NCBI GenBank assembly: GCA_029097145.1
Contig: JAQXNC010000033.1
Location: forward strand, 1 to 46,150
Length of the DNA: 46,150 nt
Reading direction: 5' to 3'
DNA from: Bacillota bacterium
Lineage (GTDB): Bacteria; Bacillota_I; Bacilli_A; Erysipelotrichales; Erysipelotrichaceae
The position numbers and the translations under genes were made by a program. Positions 16,652-25,615 of this stretch are shown here, piece by piece (within the stretch, counting starts at the first letter, position 1; each line of letters begins with the position of its first letter). The notes under the pieces were generated by a model that saw nothing but the letters and a program-made list of their open reading frames with translations, was not told where the DNA came from and made no database searches.

Positions 16652-16984
16652 ATGGAACTGCTTGTTTTTGTAATGAATAAAGTTGATTTACTCGATGAAT
16701 TACTGATGAAATTCTCTGAACATTCTAATTTCAGAGCGACTGTCATTGATTCTAGTGGTATGGCTCATATCTTAAAAGATACAAACCTATTTTTCGGTTT
16801 AAGAGATTTACTGAATAATTCACAGGTTAATTCTAAGACGATTCTGATGGCTCTTGATAATAAGGATATTATGACAGCTGTCGATATTATTGAAAGTGTT
16901 GTAGGCAACCTTGAAAATCCTGATACAGGAATTGTCTTTACATTGCCTATATCGTATATGAAAGGCATGGTCAAAAAAGGATAA
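16652..16984 (+). CDS. PII-like signalling protein next to cation:proton antiporter
   Basis: This 110-residue protein has the beta-alpha-beta pattern of PII-like trimeric signal proteins: MELLVFVMNKVDLLDELL, then FRATVIDSSGM, a middle loop region, and a second half ending GIVFTLPISYMKG, like the C-terminal strand of PII relatives. The classic GlnB T-loop Tyr motif is not seen, so it is not a standard nitrogen regulator. Its stop codon overlaps the antiporter ATG by one base. The likely role is to bind a nucleotide or ion and gate the antiporter; that is inference from context and fold pattern. Confidence 0.65.
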   Translation: MELLVFVMNKVDLLDELLMKFSEHSNFRATVIDSSGMAHILKDTNLFFGLRDLLNNSQVNSKTILMALDNKDIMTAVDIIESVVGNLENPDTGIVFTLPISYMKGMVKKG

Positions 16985-18147
16985 TGGATGCACTTTTATC
17001 ATTGGCGATCATTCTTCTCACGGGCCTTATTTTTGAGAAGATAATCCGTCTTTTTAAGCTGCCTAATGTCACAGGATATCTGATTGGTGGTCTTCTGATT
17101 GGTCCTTCAGTCTTAAATCTTGTAACTGAAGGTCAGCTTGAAAGTCTTTCATTTGTCTCAAGTATCGCTCTTGGCTTTATTGCCTTTTCTATTGGCGGTG
17201 AATTCAAGATGTCTTATTTTAAAAGGGTCGGACTGACACCAATAATTATCGCTATATTTGAATCTTTGATGGCTGTTTTTATGGTTACAGGAACTCTGAT
17301 ACTGTTTGGCTTTGATAAAGCCTTCTCAATTGTATTAGGTGCGATTGCTGCAGCTACAGCACCAGCCGCTACTATTATGGTTATTAAGCAATATAAGGCT
17401 AAAGGTTCTTTAACTGAAACTCTGTTAAGTGTTGTAGCTTTGGATGATGCAGTGGCTTTAATTGCCTTTGGTGTAGCTGTCGCCATATCACAGATGATTA
17501 ATAATCCATCTGGTGCTAATCTTCTATCACAGATTGCCTCTCCAGTAATTGAAATACTAATGTCACTTGTGATTGGAGGAATTCTTGGTTTTCTTCTGGT
17601 ATTACCTGTGAGATTCTATAAGGATGATGCGTCAAGACAATCATTAATCTATATCTTTATCTTTATAGCTTTATATATCGCTTCTAAAGGTGGATATAGT
17701 GATTTATTAACTATTATGGCTATGGGTGCTGTCTTTACTAATCTCTCTAATGAATCTTTAAAACTCATGCGTATAGCTGATGTGATGACACCGCCAATCT
17801 TTATGGCTTTCTTCGTTATCAGTGGTGCTGACCTTAAACTCAGCATCCTGCCTTCAATTGGCCTTGTCGGTATTATCTATGTCGTTATCAGATCTGTTGG
17901 TAAAGTACTTGGTGCCAGTATTGGTGCTATTCTATCAAAGAGTGATGCCAATATCAGGAAATACCTTGGTTTTGCCCTCCTGCCACAGGCAGGTGTGGCA
18001 ATCGGTTTAACAGTTGTTGCCAAGACCGTGGTACCTCAATATGCTGAAACCATCCGTGCTGTTATTCTTTGTGGCACTCTGATTTATGAACTGATTGGAC
18101 CTGCAGTATCTAAATGGGCTTTAACAAAAGCCGGTGACATAAAATAG
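16984..18147 (+). CDS. Cation:proton antiporter (CPA2/Kef-type membrane domain)
   Basis: The 387-residue protein consists of about 12 membrane helices with no TrkA-N (RCK) tail, so it is the bare exchanger. Typical features are KLPNVTGYLIGGLLIGPS at the N terminus, the discontinuous helix region AAATAPAATIMVIKQYKAKG, and VVALDDAVALIAFGVAVA with the DD pair used for ion exchange in this family. It ends GPAVSKWALTKAG. It should exchange Na+ or K+ for H+. Lack of a fused regulatory domain, together with the coupled PII-like gene, suggests the separate protein takes that role. Confidence 0.88.
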   Translation: MDALLSLAIILLTGLIFEKIIRLFKLPNVTGYLIGGLLIGPSVLNLVTEGQLESLSFVSSIALGFIAFSIGGEFKMSYFKRVGLTPIIIAIFESLMAVFMVTGTLILFGFDKAFSIVLGAIAAATAPAATIMVIKQYKAKGSLTETLLSVVALDDAVALIAFGVAVAISQMINNPSGANLLSQIASPVIEILMSLVIGGILGFLLVLPVRFYKDDASRQSLIYIFIFIALYIASKGGYSDLLTIMAMGAVFTNLSNESLKLMRIADVMTPPIFMAFFVISGADLKLSILPSIGLVGIIYVVIRSVGKVLGASIGAILSKSDANIRKYLGFALLPQAGVAIGLTVVAKTVVPQYAETIRAVILCGTLIYELIGPAVSKWALTKAGDIK

Positions 18148-18193
18148 AATAATTATGGTATCATTATTCGTGTAATTTGAGGAGATATAGCTT

Positions 18194-19489
18194 ATGATCG
18201 ATCGTTATTCAAGGAAGGTAATGCGTGATATCTGGAATGAACAAAATAAGTTTGACGCTTATCTTAAAGTTGAATTATTAGCTTCTGAAGCCTTTAGTGA
18301 ACTGGGTGAAATACCTAAGAGTGATATTGAAAAACTCAAAGCTAAAGCTTCATTCAATCTTGATCGTATTTATGAAATTGAAAGTGAAACCAAACATGAT
18401 GTCGTAGCTTTCACAAGGGCTGTCAGTGAAACTCTGGGTGAAGAAAAGAAATGGATTCACTATGGTTTAACTTCAACTGATGTCGTTGATACAGCTTATG
18501 GATATCTGTACAAAAAAGCTAACGATATACTTTTAGATGATATTCATCGATTCATGGAAGTATTAAAGAAAAAAGCCTTACAGTATAAGGATACCGTCAT
18601 GATGGGACGCACTCATGGTGTCCATGCCGAAATTACGACCTTTGGTTTGGTATTCGCTCTATGGTATGAAGAAATGAAACGCAATCTTAAGCGTTTTGAA
18701 GACGCCAGAGCTGATGTTGAAACTGGAAAGATTTCTGGAGCTGTTGGTACATTTGCCAACACACCACCATTTGTACAGGACTATGTCTGTGAAAAACTAG
18801 GTATTAATTCAGCAGCTATTTCAACTCAGGTTCTTCAAAGAGACCGCCATGCCCACTATTTTGCAACATTGGCCCTGATTGGTACATCACTTGAAAAGAT
18901 GGCAACTGAAATCAGACATTTACAGCGTACAGAAGTCAGAGAAGCTGAAGAATACTTCAATAAAGGCCAAAAAGGTTCAAGTGCCATGCCTCATAAACGT
19001 AATCCTATCGGTTCTGAAAATATCTGTGGCTGTTCAAGAGTTCTAAGGGGATATATGCTGACAAGCTATGAGAATGTTCCTTTATGGCATGAAAGAGATA
19101 TTTCACATTCAAGTGCCGAAAGAATCATTGCACCTGATGCAACGATGCTTCTTGATTATATGTTAAATCGTTTTACTAAGATTATTGATACACTTACCGT
19201 CTTTGAAGATAATATGAAAGCCAATATCTATAAGACATATGGTGTTATCTTCTCACAGCGTTTCATGTTGAAACTGATTGAAAAAGGCTGGTCAAGAGAA
19301 AAAGCCTATGATACTGTTCAGCCTAACGCTATTAAGTCATGGGAGAATAAAATTGACTTCAGATCATTAATGGAAGCTAATGAAGAAGTTACATCTACTC
19401 TGACAAAAGAAGAAATTGATGACTGTTTTGATACAGCTTATCATATCCGTAATGTCGACACTATCTTTAAACGTGTTGGCTTACTCTAA
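18194..19489 (+). CDS. purB: Adenylosuccinate lyase
   Basis: PurB removes fumarate from SAICAR and from adenylosuccinate in purine synthesis. The 431-residue protein has the fumarase/lyase signature [17 protein letters not shown] near residues 260-276, the catalytic-His region [14 protein letters not shown], and [19 protein letters not shown] precedes the ATG. It stands alone here, away from other pur genes, and I see no purine riboswitch or PurR-type box in the short upstream gap. Confidence 0.95.
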   Translation: MIDRYSRKVMRDIWNEQNKFDAYLKVELLASEAFSELGEIPKSDIEKLKAKASFNLDRIYEIESETKHDVVAFTRAVSETLGEEKKWIHYGLTSTDVVDTAYGYLYKKANDILLDDIHRFMEVLKKKALQYKDTVMMGRTHGVHAEITTFGLVFALWYEEMKRNLKRFEDARADVETGKISGAVGTFANTPPFVQDYVCEKLGINSAAISTQVLQRDRHAHYFATLALIGTSLEKMATEIRHLQRTEVREAEEYFNKGQKGSSAMPHKRNPIGSENICGCSRVLRGYMLTSYENVPLWHERDISHSSAERIIAPDATMLLDYMLNRFTKIIDTLTVFEDNMKANIYKTYGVIFSQRFMLKLIEKGWSREKAYDTVQPNAIKSWENKIDFRSLMEANEEVTSTLTKEEIDDCFDTAYHIRNVDTIFKRVGLL

Positions 19490-19499
19490 AATATGACTA

Positions 19500-19528
19500 A
19501 ACCGAGGAAAAATCCTCGGTTATTTTTT
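19500..19528 (+). terminator. Terminator after purB
   Basis: AACCGAGGA (19500-19508) and TCCTCGGTT (19513-19521) form a 9-bp stem with an AAAA loop, followed by ATTTTTTA. The ABC transporter gene converges from the right and ends at 19543. Confidence 0.85.
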
Positions 19529-19542
19529 ATATACATATATAT

Positions 19543-22500
19543 CTATTCTGTTCTCAAAGCGACAGCAGGATCAAGTTTAGCTGCCTTTCTTGATGGAATG
19601 AGACCAGATATCAAAGTCAAGACAACACTGATGATGATTAATGTTACTGCATATTCAATATTCAGTACAGCTGTAATATCAGTATTAATACTATGGATTA
19701 CACTGTTAATTGGTATTAGAAGCAGATAGGATACTGCAATACCAAGTGCACCTGATAATAAACCAATAATAAATGTTTCGGCATTAAAGATTGATGATAC
19801 ATTACCCTTAGAAGCACCCATCGCTCTTAATATACCAATTTCCTTAGTTCTTTCCATAACACTGATTAAGGTTATGACTGCAATCATAATGCTTGATACA
19901 ATTAGTGAAATTGATACAAAGGCAATTAAGACATAAGTTACTGAAGACAGAATTGTCTCAACACTCGACATCAGTAATCCCGTCATATCGGTATAGCTGA
20001 TCTTTTTCTCTTCAACTACACTATCATTATAGTTATTTAAGACTTCGATAAAGTTATTCTTTGATTCAAAATCATTGAAGTAGATTGACATCGATGTTGG
20101 TTCATCAATATCCTGATAACCAAGATTAATCAGATTATTTGAATATGAAGCGCTTGTCGATTTCATCATACTGCTCATAAGTCTTGAAAGTTCATCTTCA
20201 TTCATTTCAAACTTAAAGGCTTTAGCGAACTTATCAGTATCAATACTCATAATATCACCTGACATCTTATCGCCAAGTGAACTCATCGATTCACTAAATG
20301 GTTTCATAACTTCACCAACTGAAGTACCAATAGATGCCATTATCACATAGGTTGTATAGTTATTGACAATACTGTTCATAGCTGCAGCCACAAAACTGTT
20401 CGCATCAGTATTCATCATTTCTTTAGCTATTAGTGTTAGATTCATCAAAGAAGTATTAGGATCTTCTTTATTGATATATGAAATAATTTTAGTATTACCA
20501 TTAATTAGGGAACCTATGGCATTTTTAACTTCTTCACTTAAATCATCAACATTTATCTCTTTATAGATGACTTCATTATCTACTGCAATAGCCTTAATGT
20601 TGTCATAATAATCAACAAACATTGTCTTTACAGCCTTTGAAAGATTATCAAGATCTTCATCAGTCAGTATTGTAAACATAGCCTGATATTCAGTGCTAAC
20701 ACCATCAATCATCAGTTTCAGAGCGTTTTGATAATTATCTTTAGTGATAACTGAAGCGAATTCCTCATAACCATCAAGTTTCAGATAAGTTATATCATTA
20801 TCGGCATCATATACTGTATTATTAGTCTCATACATACTGATATATGTATTTAGAACACTCATATTGATACCAGTAAAGAATGTTGTCATATCGGTTACAT
20901 TTGGACCACTGGTAATAGCCTTGGCAGCTGTTGACGCATTATTAGCAATAATATCCTGCATCTCATCTTCACTCACAGTATTGAACTTGAAATCATCACT
21001 GCTGAGGTTGATTTTAAAGGCATCCTTCAACATCTCTTCATCAATACTGACCATATCGTTAAAATCTAAACCTGACTGATTCTTATCATCTTCAAAGAGT
21101 GTATTCGAAAAGACATCAGTGTCTTTATTTGCCAGCTGTTTTTTAACAATCTCACTGTTTTTAGCTTCATTTATTACATATTGAGTCAGTTTGTCAGAAT
21201 AAAGAATTCCTGCCCCATCATGATTAACCGCAATACCTGTAATCTTGAGTTTCAAGGCTTCATCATATAACCTGTTCATATATGCTTCATCTTTTTCCAT
21301 ATCTTCATATGTTGAATATTCACTGTTATAACGATATAAATCACCGGCATTGATTACTCTAAAGTCTAAAGCCATCATCTCATCATAAGATATCGTCATC
21401 GGTTCATTATGAACAGTAACTTCTTCACCATTTAAAACCTGCTGAATCATCTTCTGCAGTTCGTCACTGTCTCTTAATCCTAATGAATATGTAAAGATAT
21501 CTGGCATCATTTTTTCGCTGCTTAAAACCAGCAAAACTTCATCATATTCCTTTGGATATGTACCTTTGACCAGTTTATAATCATCAGTAAATTCATTAAA
21601 ATCAAACTCACTGAAAGAACCTATTGATGTAGCAGCACCCATCGAACTAATCACCGATACCATTGAATCAGAATAAAGTGAAGACAAAACCTGACTTGGA
21701 TTAAGCTTAACTATTTTATTCTTTGAATCTTTAGAATAAATCAAAGGTGATACAGAATATGAATAACTGATTTTCTTGACATCTTTTTCTATAAGTTCAT
21801 GATTACTATCGAGATATTCTCTAAAACTCTTGATATCGTTAGAACCTATTGAATCAGCAGCTGTCGCAATTACTGGTATCTCCTTAACATATCCATCCTG
21901 CATTTCTTCGCCACCATGGAGATCTTTTGATAACAGGGCTGTAAAGATGTTGGTCGTCTCACTTTGAATAGTCAAAGGATATGAAGACATTGTATCTTCC
22001 TGTATCATATCAATATAGTTTTGAAATCCTTGTGAAAGTGATAGTATCAAAGCTATACCGATAATTCCAATCGATCCGGCAAAAGCTGTCAGGATTGTAC
22101 GGCTTTTTTTAGAAAGCAGATTATTAAAAGACAGACTAAATGAAGTGAAGATACTCATCTTAGCCTTACCCATATTTTCATGGACAATTGGCTTATCTTC
22201 AATGTCAGTATATGGATTAGTATCATCAACGATTTTACCATCCCTGATTCTGATAATACGATTAGCATATTCTGCTGCCAGTTCAGGATTATGTGAAACC
22301 ATTACCACAAGACGATCTTTAGCAACCTTTTTTAAAAGTTCCATAACCTGTACAGATGTTTTTGAATCTAAGGCTCCTGTTGGTTCATCAGCTAAAAGTA
22401 TATCTGGATTATTGACAAGAGCTCTGGCGATCGCAACTCTTTGCATCTGTCCTCCAGACATCTGCATTGGTTTTTTATGAGCTTCTTTAGCTAACCCAAC

Positions 22501-22884
22501 CGCTTCAAGAGCTTCTAAGGCTCTTCTTTGTCTTTCCTTTTTAGATATTCCTGATATCGTCAATGCCAGTTCAACATTACGCAAAACAGTTTGATGTAAT
22601 ATCAGATTATATGACTGAAAAACAAATCCAACGGTATGATTTCGATACGAATCCCAATCACGATCTTTATATTTTTTAGTTGATATATGATTAATGACTA
22701 GATCACCACTATCATAGCGATCAAGTCCGCCAATAATATTCAAAAGCGTTGTCTTACCACTACCCGAAGGTCCAAGTATCGCAACAAACTCATTATCCCT
22801 TAGATTTACGGATACATCATCTAAAGCTTTCTGGATAAGATCACCAGTTTTATACTCCTTAGATATATGTTTTAACTCCAACAT
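19543..22884 (-). CDS. MacB-like ABC transporter, ATPase fused to FtsX-type permease with very large extracellular domain
   Basis: The 1113-residue protein starts with an ABC ATPase (Walker A GPSGSGKTTLL near 40, signature MSGGQMQRVAIARAL, Walker B ILLADEPTGALDSKT near 160). A first membrane helix near 260 (TILTAFAGSIGIIGIALILSL) is followed by some 650 mostly extracellular residues rich in Asp, Ser and Asn, and then three C-terminal helices with the FtsX/MacB motif TKEIGILRAMGASKGNV. Such proteins use mechanotransmission rather than carrying substrate through the membrane. I start at ATG 22884: GGAGG is 7 bases before it but only 1 base before ATG 22890. Substrate is unknown; export of, or resistance to, peptides is typical. 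Confidence 0.87.
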   Translation of the reverse strand: MLELKHISKEYKTGDLIQKALDDVSVNLRDNEFVAILGPSGSGKTTLLNIIGGLDRYDSGDLVINHISTKKYKDRDWDSYRNHTVGFVFQSYNLILHQTVLRNVELALTISGISKKERQRRALEALEAVGLAKEAHKKPMQMSGGQMQRVAIARALVNNPDILLADEPTGALDSKTSVQVMELLKKVAKDRLVVMVSHNPELAAEYANRIIRIRDGKIVDDTNPYTDIEDKPIVHENMGKAKMSIFTSFSLSFNNLLSKKSRTILTAFAGSIGIIGIALILSLSQGFQNYIDMIQEDTMSSYPLTIQSETTNIFTALLSKDLHGGEEMQDGYVKEIPVIATAADSIGSNDIKSFREYLDSNHELIEKDVKKISYSYSVSPLIYSKDSKNKIVKLNPSQVLSSLYSDSMVSVISSMGAATSIGSFSEFDFNEFTDDYKLVKGTYPKEYDEVLLVLSSEKMMPDIFTYSLGLRDSDELQKMIQQVLNGEEVTVHNEPMTISYDEMMALDFRVINAGDLYRYNSEYSTYEDMEKDEAYMNRLYDEALKLKITGIAVNHDGAGILYSDKLTQYVINEAKNSEIVKKQLANKDTDVFSNTLFEDDKNQSGLDFNDMVSIDEEMLKDAFKINLSSDDFKFNTVSEDEMQDIIANNASTAAKAITSGPNVTDMTTFFTGINMSVLNTYISMYETNNTVYDADNDITYLKLDGYEEFASVITKDNYQNALKLMIDGVSTEYQAMFTILTDEDLDNLSKAVKTMFVDYYDNIKAIAVDNEVIYKEINVDDLSEEVKNAIGSLINGNTKIISYINKEDPNTSLMNLTLIAKEMMNTDANSFVAAAMNSIVNNYTTYVIMASIGTSVGEVMKPFSESMSSLGDKMSGDIMSIDTDKFAKAFKFEMNEDELSRLMSSMMKSTSASYSNNLINLGYQDIDEPTSMSIYFNDFESKNNFIEVLNNYNDSVVEEKKISYTDMTGLLMSSVETILSSVTYVLIAFVSISLIVSSIMIAVITLISVMERTKEIGILRAMGASKGNVSSIFNAETFIIGLLSGALGIAVSYLLLIPINSVIHSINTDITAVLNIEYAVTLIIISVVLTLISGLIPSRKAAKLDPAVALRTE

Positions 22885-22900
22885 AAGCATTCCTCCAATT

Positions 22901-22953
22901 AGTTAACGAGTTAACTGTTATTAATTTTAAACTTTATACTTCACTAATGTCAA
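22901..22953 (-). promoter_or_regulatory. Promoter and operator-like dyad of the MacB-like gene
   Basis: On the minus strand TTGACA (22948-22953), 18 bases, TAAAAT (22924-22929). The start region overlaps a dyad, AGTTAAC (22901-22907), GA, GTTAACT (22910-22916), that falls between the promoter and the ribosome site. A dimeric repressor of MarR or TetR type bound there would block transcription. The regulator gene is not next to it. Confidence 0.6.
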
Positions 22954-22954
22954 C

Positions 22955-22982
22955 AAAAGAGCATACCGAAGTATGCCCTTTT
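22955..22982 (-). terminator. Terminator after the flavin reductase gene
   Basis: GCATAC (22961-22966) and GTATGC (22971-22976) around CGAA, extended by AAAAG/CTTTT with one mismatch; on the minus strand it ends TCTTTTG. The next promoter's -35 box touches its end. Confidence 0.75.
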
Positions 22983-23009
22983 GCCCTATATATAATATTA
23001 GCTGTAATA

Positions 23010-25535
23010 TTATTTATTGTCTTCAACGATTGCATTAGCTGCGTTGATACCTGATACGAAGATTTCAACGATAGCGTTACCACCTAAACGATTACCACCA
23101 TGGATACCACCAGTAACTTCACCAGCAGCATACAATCCAGGAATAACTGTACCATTATCATCCAATACATGTCTTTGAGTATCAACAACGACACCGCCCA
23201 TTGTATGATGAGTAGATGGAGCCATAATTCTAACTCTTAATAGTTCACCATCAAGCTTATATGTACCATCTTCAGCAACTGTACCAACTGTAACTGTTGA
23301 CTGTAACTTAGCTACACCATCGCTTGGCTGTTCGTTAGCCAGGATAGATTTGTCGTAGTTTTCAATAGTTGCATAGATATCAGCTGGGCTGGCAGTCATA
23401 CCAAACTTATCTAAGATTGTCTGTAATTCATCCTGAGATGAGAAGTAATATACGCGTCCTTCAACATCTTCAGTAGAGATTTCTACAGGAGTAGTACCTT
23501 CATACTTATCATATGGATAAGGGAATGTGATAGCTGTAGTAGCATTAGTGAATTCTAAGAATACACCCTGAGAACCATTGTATTCAATACCATTAGCGAA
23601 TTCGCCAAGTGATAATACGTCACGTTCAGCTGATTCATCAACGAATCTTGCACCAGTAGTTGGATTTACATAAATACCATATAAACCATTACCGAAAGCC
23701 AGATCACCATTATCAACCCAAGAAATAGGCATCATCTGAGTAAATCCAAGACCTGTAGTTGCCGCACCAGCTTCAGTTGCCATATCAATACCAGAACCAG
23801 TTAAAGATGAGCGGTTTGTAGTCTGAGTATTGTTTGTAATATAAGAATCTTTCCAGTAGATATTTTCATCAGCTACCATTGAGATATTTGCTGCATAACC
23901 ACCAGTAGTTAAGACAACACCCTTAGTCGCATGAGCTATAACCTTAGTACCATCATACATAACAGCTTCAATACCTGTAACTCGACCATCTTCAACAATC
24001 AGCTTTTCAGCAGTTGTACGAGTCATAATCTTATTAGAAGCAGCTGTAGAGCTTGTATTCAGGATTGTGTTCATAGTAGGCAAGAAGTAAGTACCCCAGT
24101 TACCAGCAGCATCCTTGTTGCCATCACCATCGATATCACAGCCAAGGTTAATATTTTCTCTATACCATAAAGCACCAATCAGTGTAATCTGAGCACCATC
24201 ATTGAATAGAGCACCCTGATCTTCTAACCATACCTTTAAGTCATAACCTTCTTCACAGAACTGCTTAACCAGTTCAAAATCACCATAAATCCATTCAGTC
24301 TTATCACTGTTCTGTCTTAAACCACCATAGTAAGTCTGGAAGATATGTAAATTAACAGTAGAGAATAAAGTTAAATCAGTTTCAGAAGCACCAGCAGCCA
24401 TCTTCTTGTCTGCATAGTCAACATAAGCTCTGATTTCATCCTTTAAAGCCTTTAAAGTAGGCAGATATTCAGCATGAACACCAGCTTTAGAAACAAGATC
24501 GATTTCACCTGGAACATATTCCTTATCATCAAAGTAATGTTCATCAAATGCTTCTTCATTCCAATTTAAGATAGTCTTTAATGTATCTAACTGACCATGT
24601 ACAGCCTTAACCTTGTTGTAAGTCTGGCCATTGTATTCCCATACAGCTTCAGTAGCTTCAGGATCATTAGCGTCCCATACAAGGTAATCCATAACAGCCT
24701 GGAACTGACCACCTGAAACCAGTGTATTACCACCAACTTCAGCATTCTGTTCAAGCACCAGAACACTTAAACCATTCATTGCAGCTTCAGCAGCAGCACC
24801 CATACCAGCACCACCAGCACCTACAACTACTACATCATATGTTTCTTCAATATCAGCCTGAGCCTCATGTACAACAGTGTTACTCTTGAACTTTGTCATA
24901 TTTGTTGCACCAGCCTGAGTTGCTGCATCATTTAAAGCTTCTTTGATAGCTCTACTTGTAAATGTAGCACCACTGACTACGTCAACACCAGAACCATTAG
25001 CTTCAATCGCATCAGCGAAGAGAATATCATATGCAGGCGAACCGACATATGCAGTTTCCTTCTGAGAATTTACTTCGATAGAAACGATATTCTTTTCATC
25101 AAATGTTACATCAAGCTTAACTTCACCATTATAACCAACACCAGTACCTGTATATGTACCAGGAGTATAAGTCAGTTCAGCATCATTGGCGCCTTCGCCC
25201 TTCTTAGCCATTTCAATAGCAGCTAGAGCAGCTTCCTTGGCACCATTTGAAGTATAAGTTGCACCAGTCACTACATCGATTTCAGCACTTTGAGCCTTCA
25301 TAATTCTTTCTGCAAGAACACTTAAAGCTGCACCACCGACTTCTTCAGTTTCTTTAGCACCTTCAACTTTGACATCAGTAATTGATTTTGCATCAGTTGT
25401 GATAGTTACCTTAACCTTACCTGCATATCCATCAGCTTCAGCAGAGTATGTACCAGCTACATAGGTATCACCCTTTGAACATCCAACAGTCGCAAAAAGT
25501 AAGCATGTAACTACTAAAATAAGCAGTTTTTTCAT
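23010..25535 (-). CDS. Secreted lipoprotein flavin reductase: two FMN-binding domains plus FAD-binding fumarate/urocanate-reductase-like domain
   Basis: The 841-residue protein has a lipoprotein signal peptide (Cys19), two FMN_bind domains with covalent-flavinylation motifs TGAT (Thr93) and SGAT (Thr191), then an FAD_binding_2 domain (VVVGAGGAGMGAAAEAAMNG near 224; C-terminal HHTMGGVVVD and GGIHGGNRLGGNA). This is the layout of extracellular respiratory reductases of gut anaerobes that reduce fumarate, urocanate or related enoates; the acceptor here is unknown. ApbE is needed to attach FMN and is not in the window. A DIDGDGNKD loop in the FAD domain looks calcium-binding. I start at ATG 25535 (AAGGGGAG before it); the in-frame TTG at 25577 lies inside the promoter. 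Confidence 0.88.
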   Translation of the reverse strand: MKKLLILVVTCLLFATVGCSKGDTYVAGTYSAEADGYAGKVKVTITTDAKSITDVKVEGAKETEEVGGAALSVLAERIMKAQSAEIDVVTGATYTSNGAKEAALAAIEMAKKGEGANDAELTYTPGTYTGTGVGYNGEVKLDVTFDEKNIVSIEVNSQKETAYVGSPAYDILFADAIEANGSGVDVVSGATFTSRAIKEALNDAATQAGATNMTKFKSNTVVHEAQADIEETYDVVVVGAGGAGMGAAAEAAMNGLSVLVLEQNAEVGGNTLVSGGQFQAVMDYLVWDANDPEATEAVWEYNGQTYNKVKAVHGQLDTLKTILNWNEEAFDEHYFDDKEYVPGEIDLVSKAGVHAEYLPTLKALKDEIRAYVDYADKKMAAGASETDLTLFSTVNLHIFQTYYGGLRQNSDKTEWIYGDFELVKQFCEEGYDLKVWLEDQGALFNDGAQITLIGALWYRENINLGCDIDGDGNKDAAGNWGTYFLPTMNTILNTSSTAASNKIMTRTTAEKLIVEDGRVTGIEAVMYDGTKVIAHATKGVVLTTGGYAANISMVADENIYWKDSYITNNTQTTNRSSLTGSGIDMATEAGAATTGLGFTQMMPISWVDNGDLAFGNGLYGIYVNPTTGARFVDESAERDVLSLGEFANGIEYNGSQGVFLEFTNATTAITFPYPYDKYEGTTPVEISTEDVEGRVYYFSSQDELQTILDKFGMTASPADIYATIENYDKSILANEQPSDGVAKLQSTVTVGTVAEDGTYKLDGELLRVRIMAPSTHHTMGGVVVDTQRHVLDDNGTVIPGLYAAGEVTGGIHGGNRLGGNAIVEIFVSGINAANAIVEDNK

Positions 25536-25562
25536 ATTTTTTCTCCCCTTTTTACGATAAAA

Positions 25563-25593
25563 ATAATAAACCTTCAAGTAACTTGAAGGTCAA
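25563..25593 (-). promoter_or_regulatory. MerR-type promoter: 19-bp spacer filled by operator dyad
   Basis: On the minus strand TTGACC (25588-25593), a spacer of exactly 19 bases, and TATTAT (25563-25568). Centred in it is a perfect dyad, ACCTTCAAGT (25570-25579), one base, ACTTGAAGGT (25581-25590), close to SoxR/AdhR-type MerR operators. Over-long spacers with a central dyad are the hallmark of MerR-activated promoters. The MerR gene ends 23 bases upstream of the -35 box. Confidence 0.85.
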
Positions 25594-25615
25594 TAACTTT
25601 TGTGAATATTTTAAT

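Noticed and set aside
25536-25577. Longer start (TTG 25577) for the flavin reductase
   Set aside because: It lies inside the promoter between the operator and the -10 box; ATG 25535 has a good ribosome site and begins the signal peptide.
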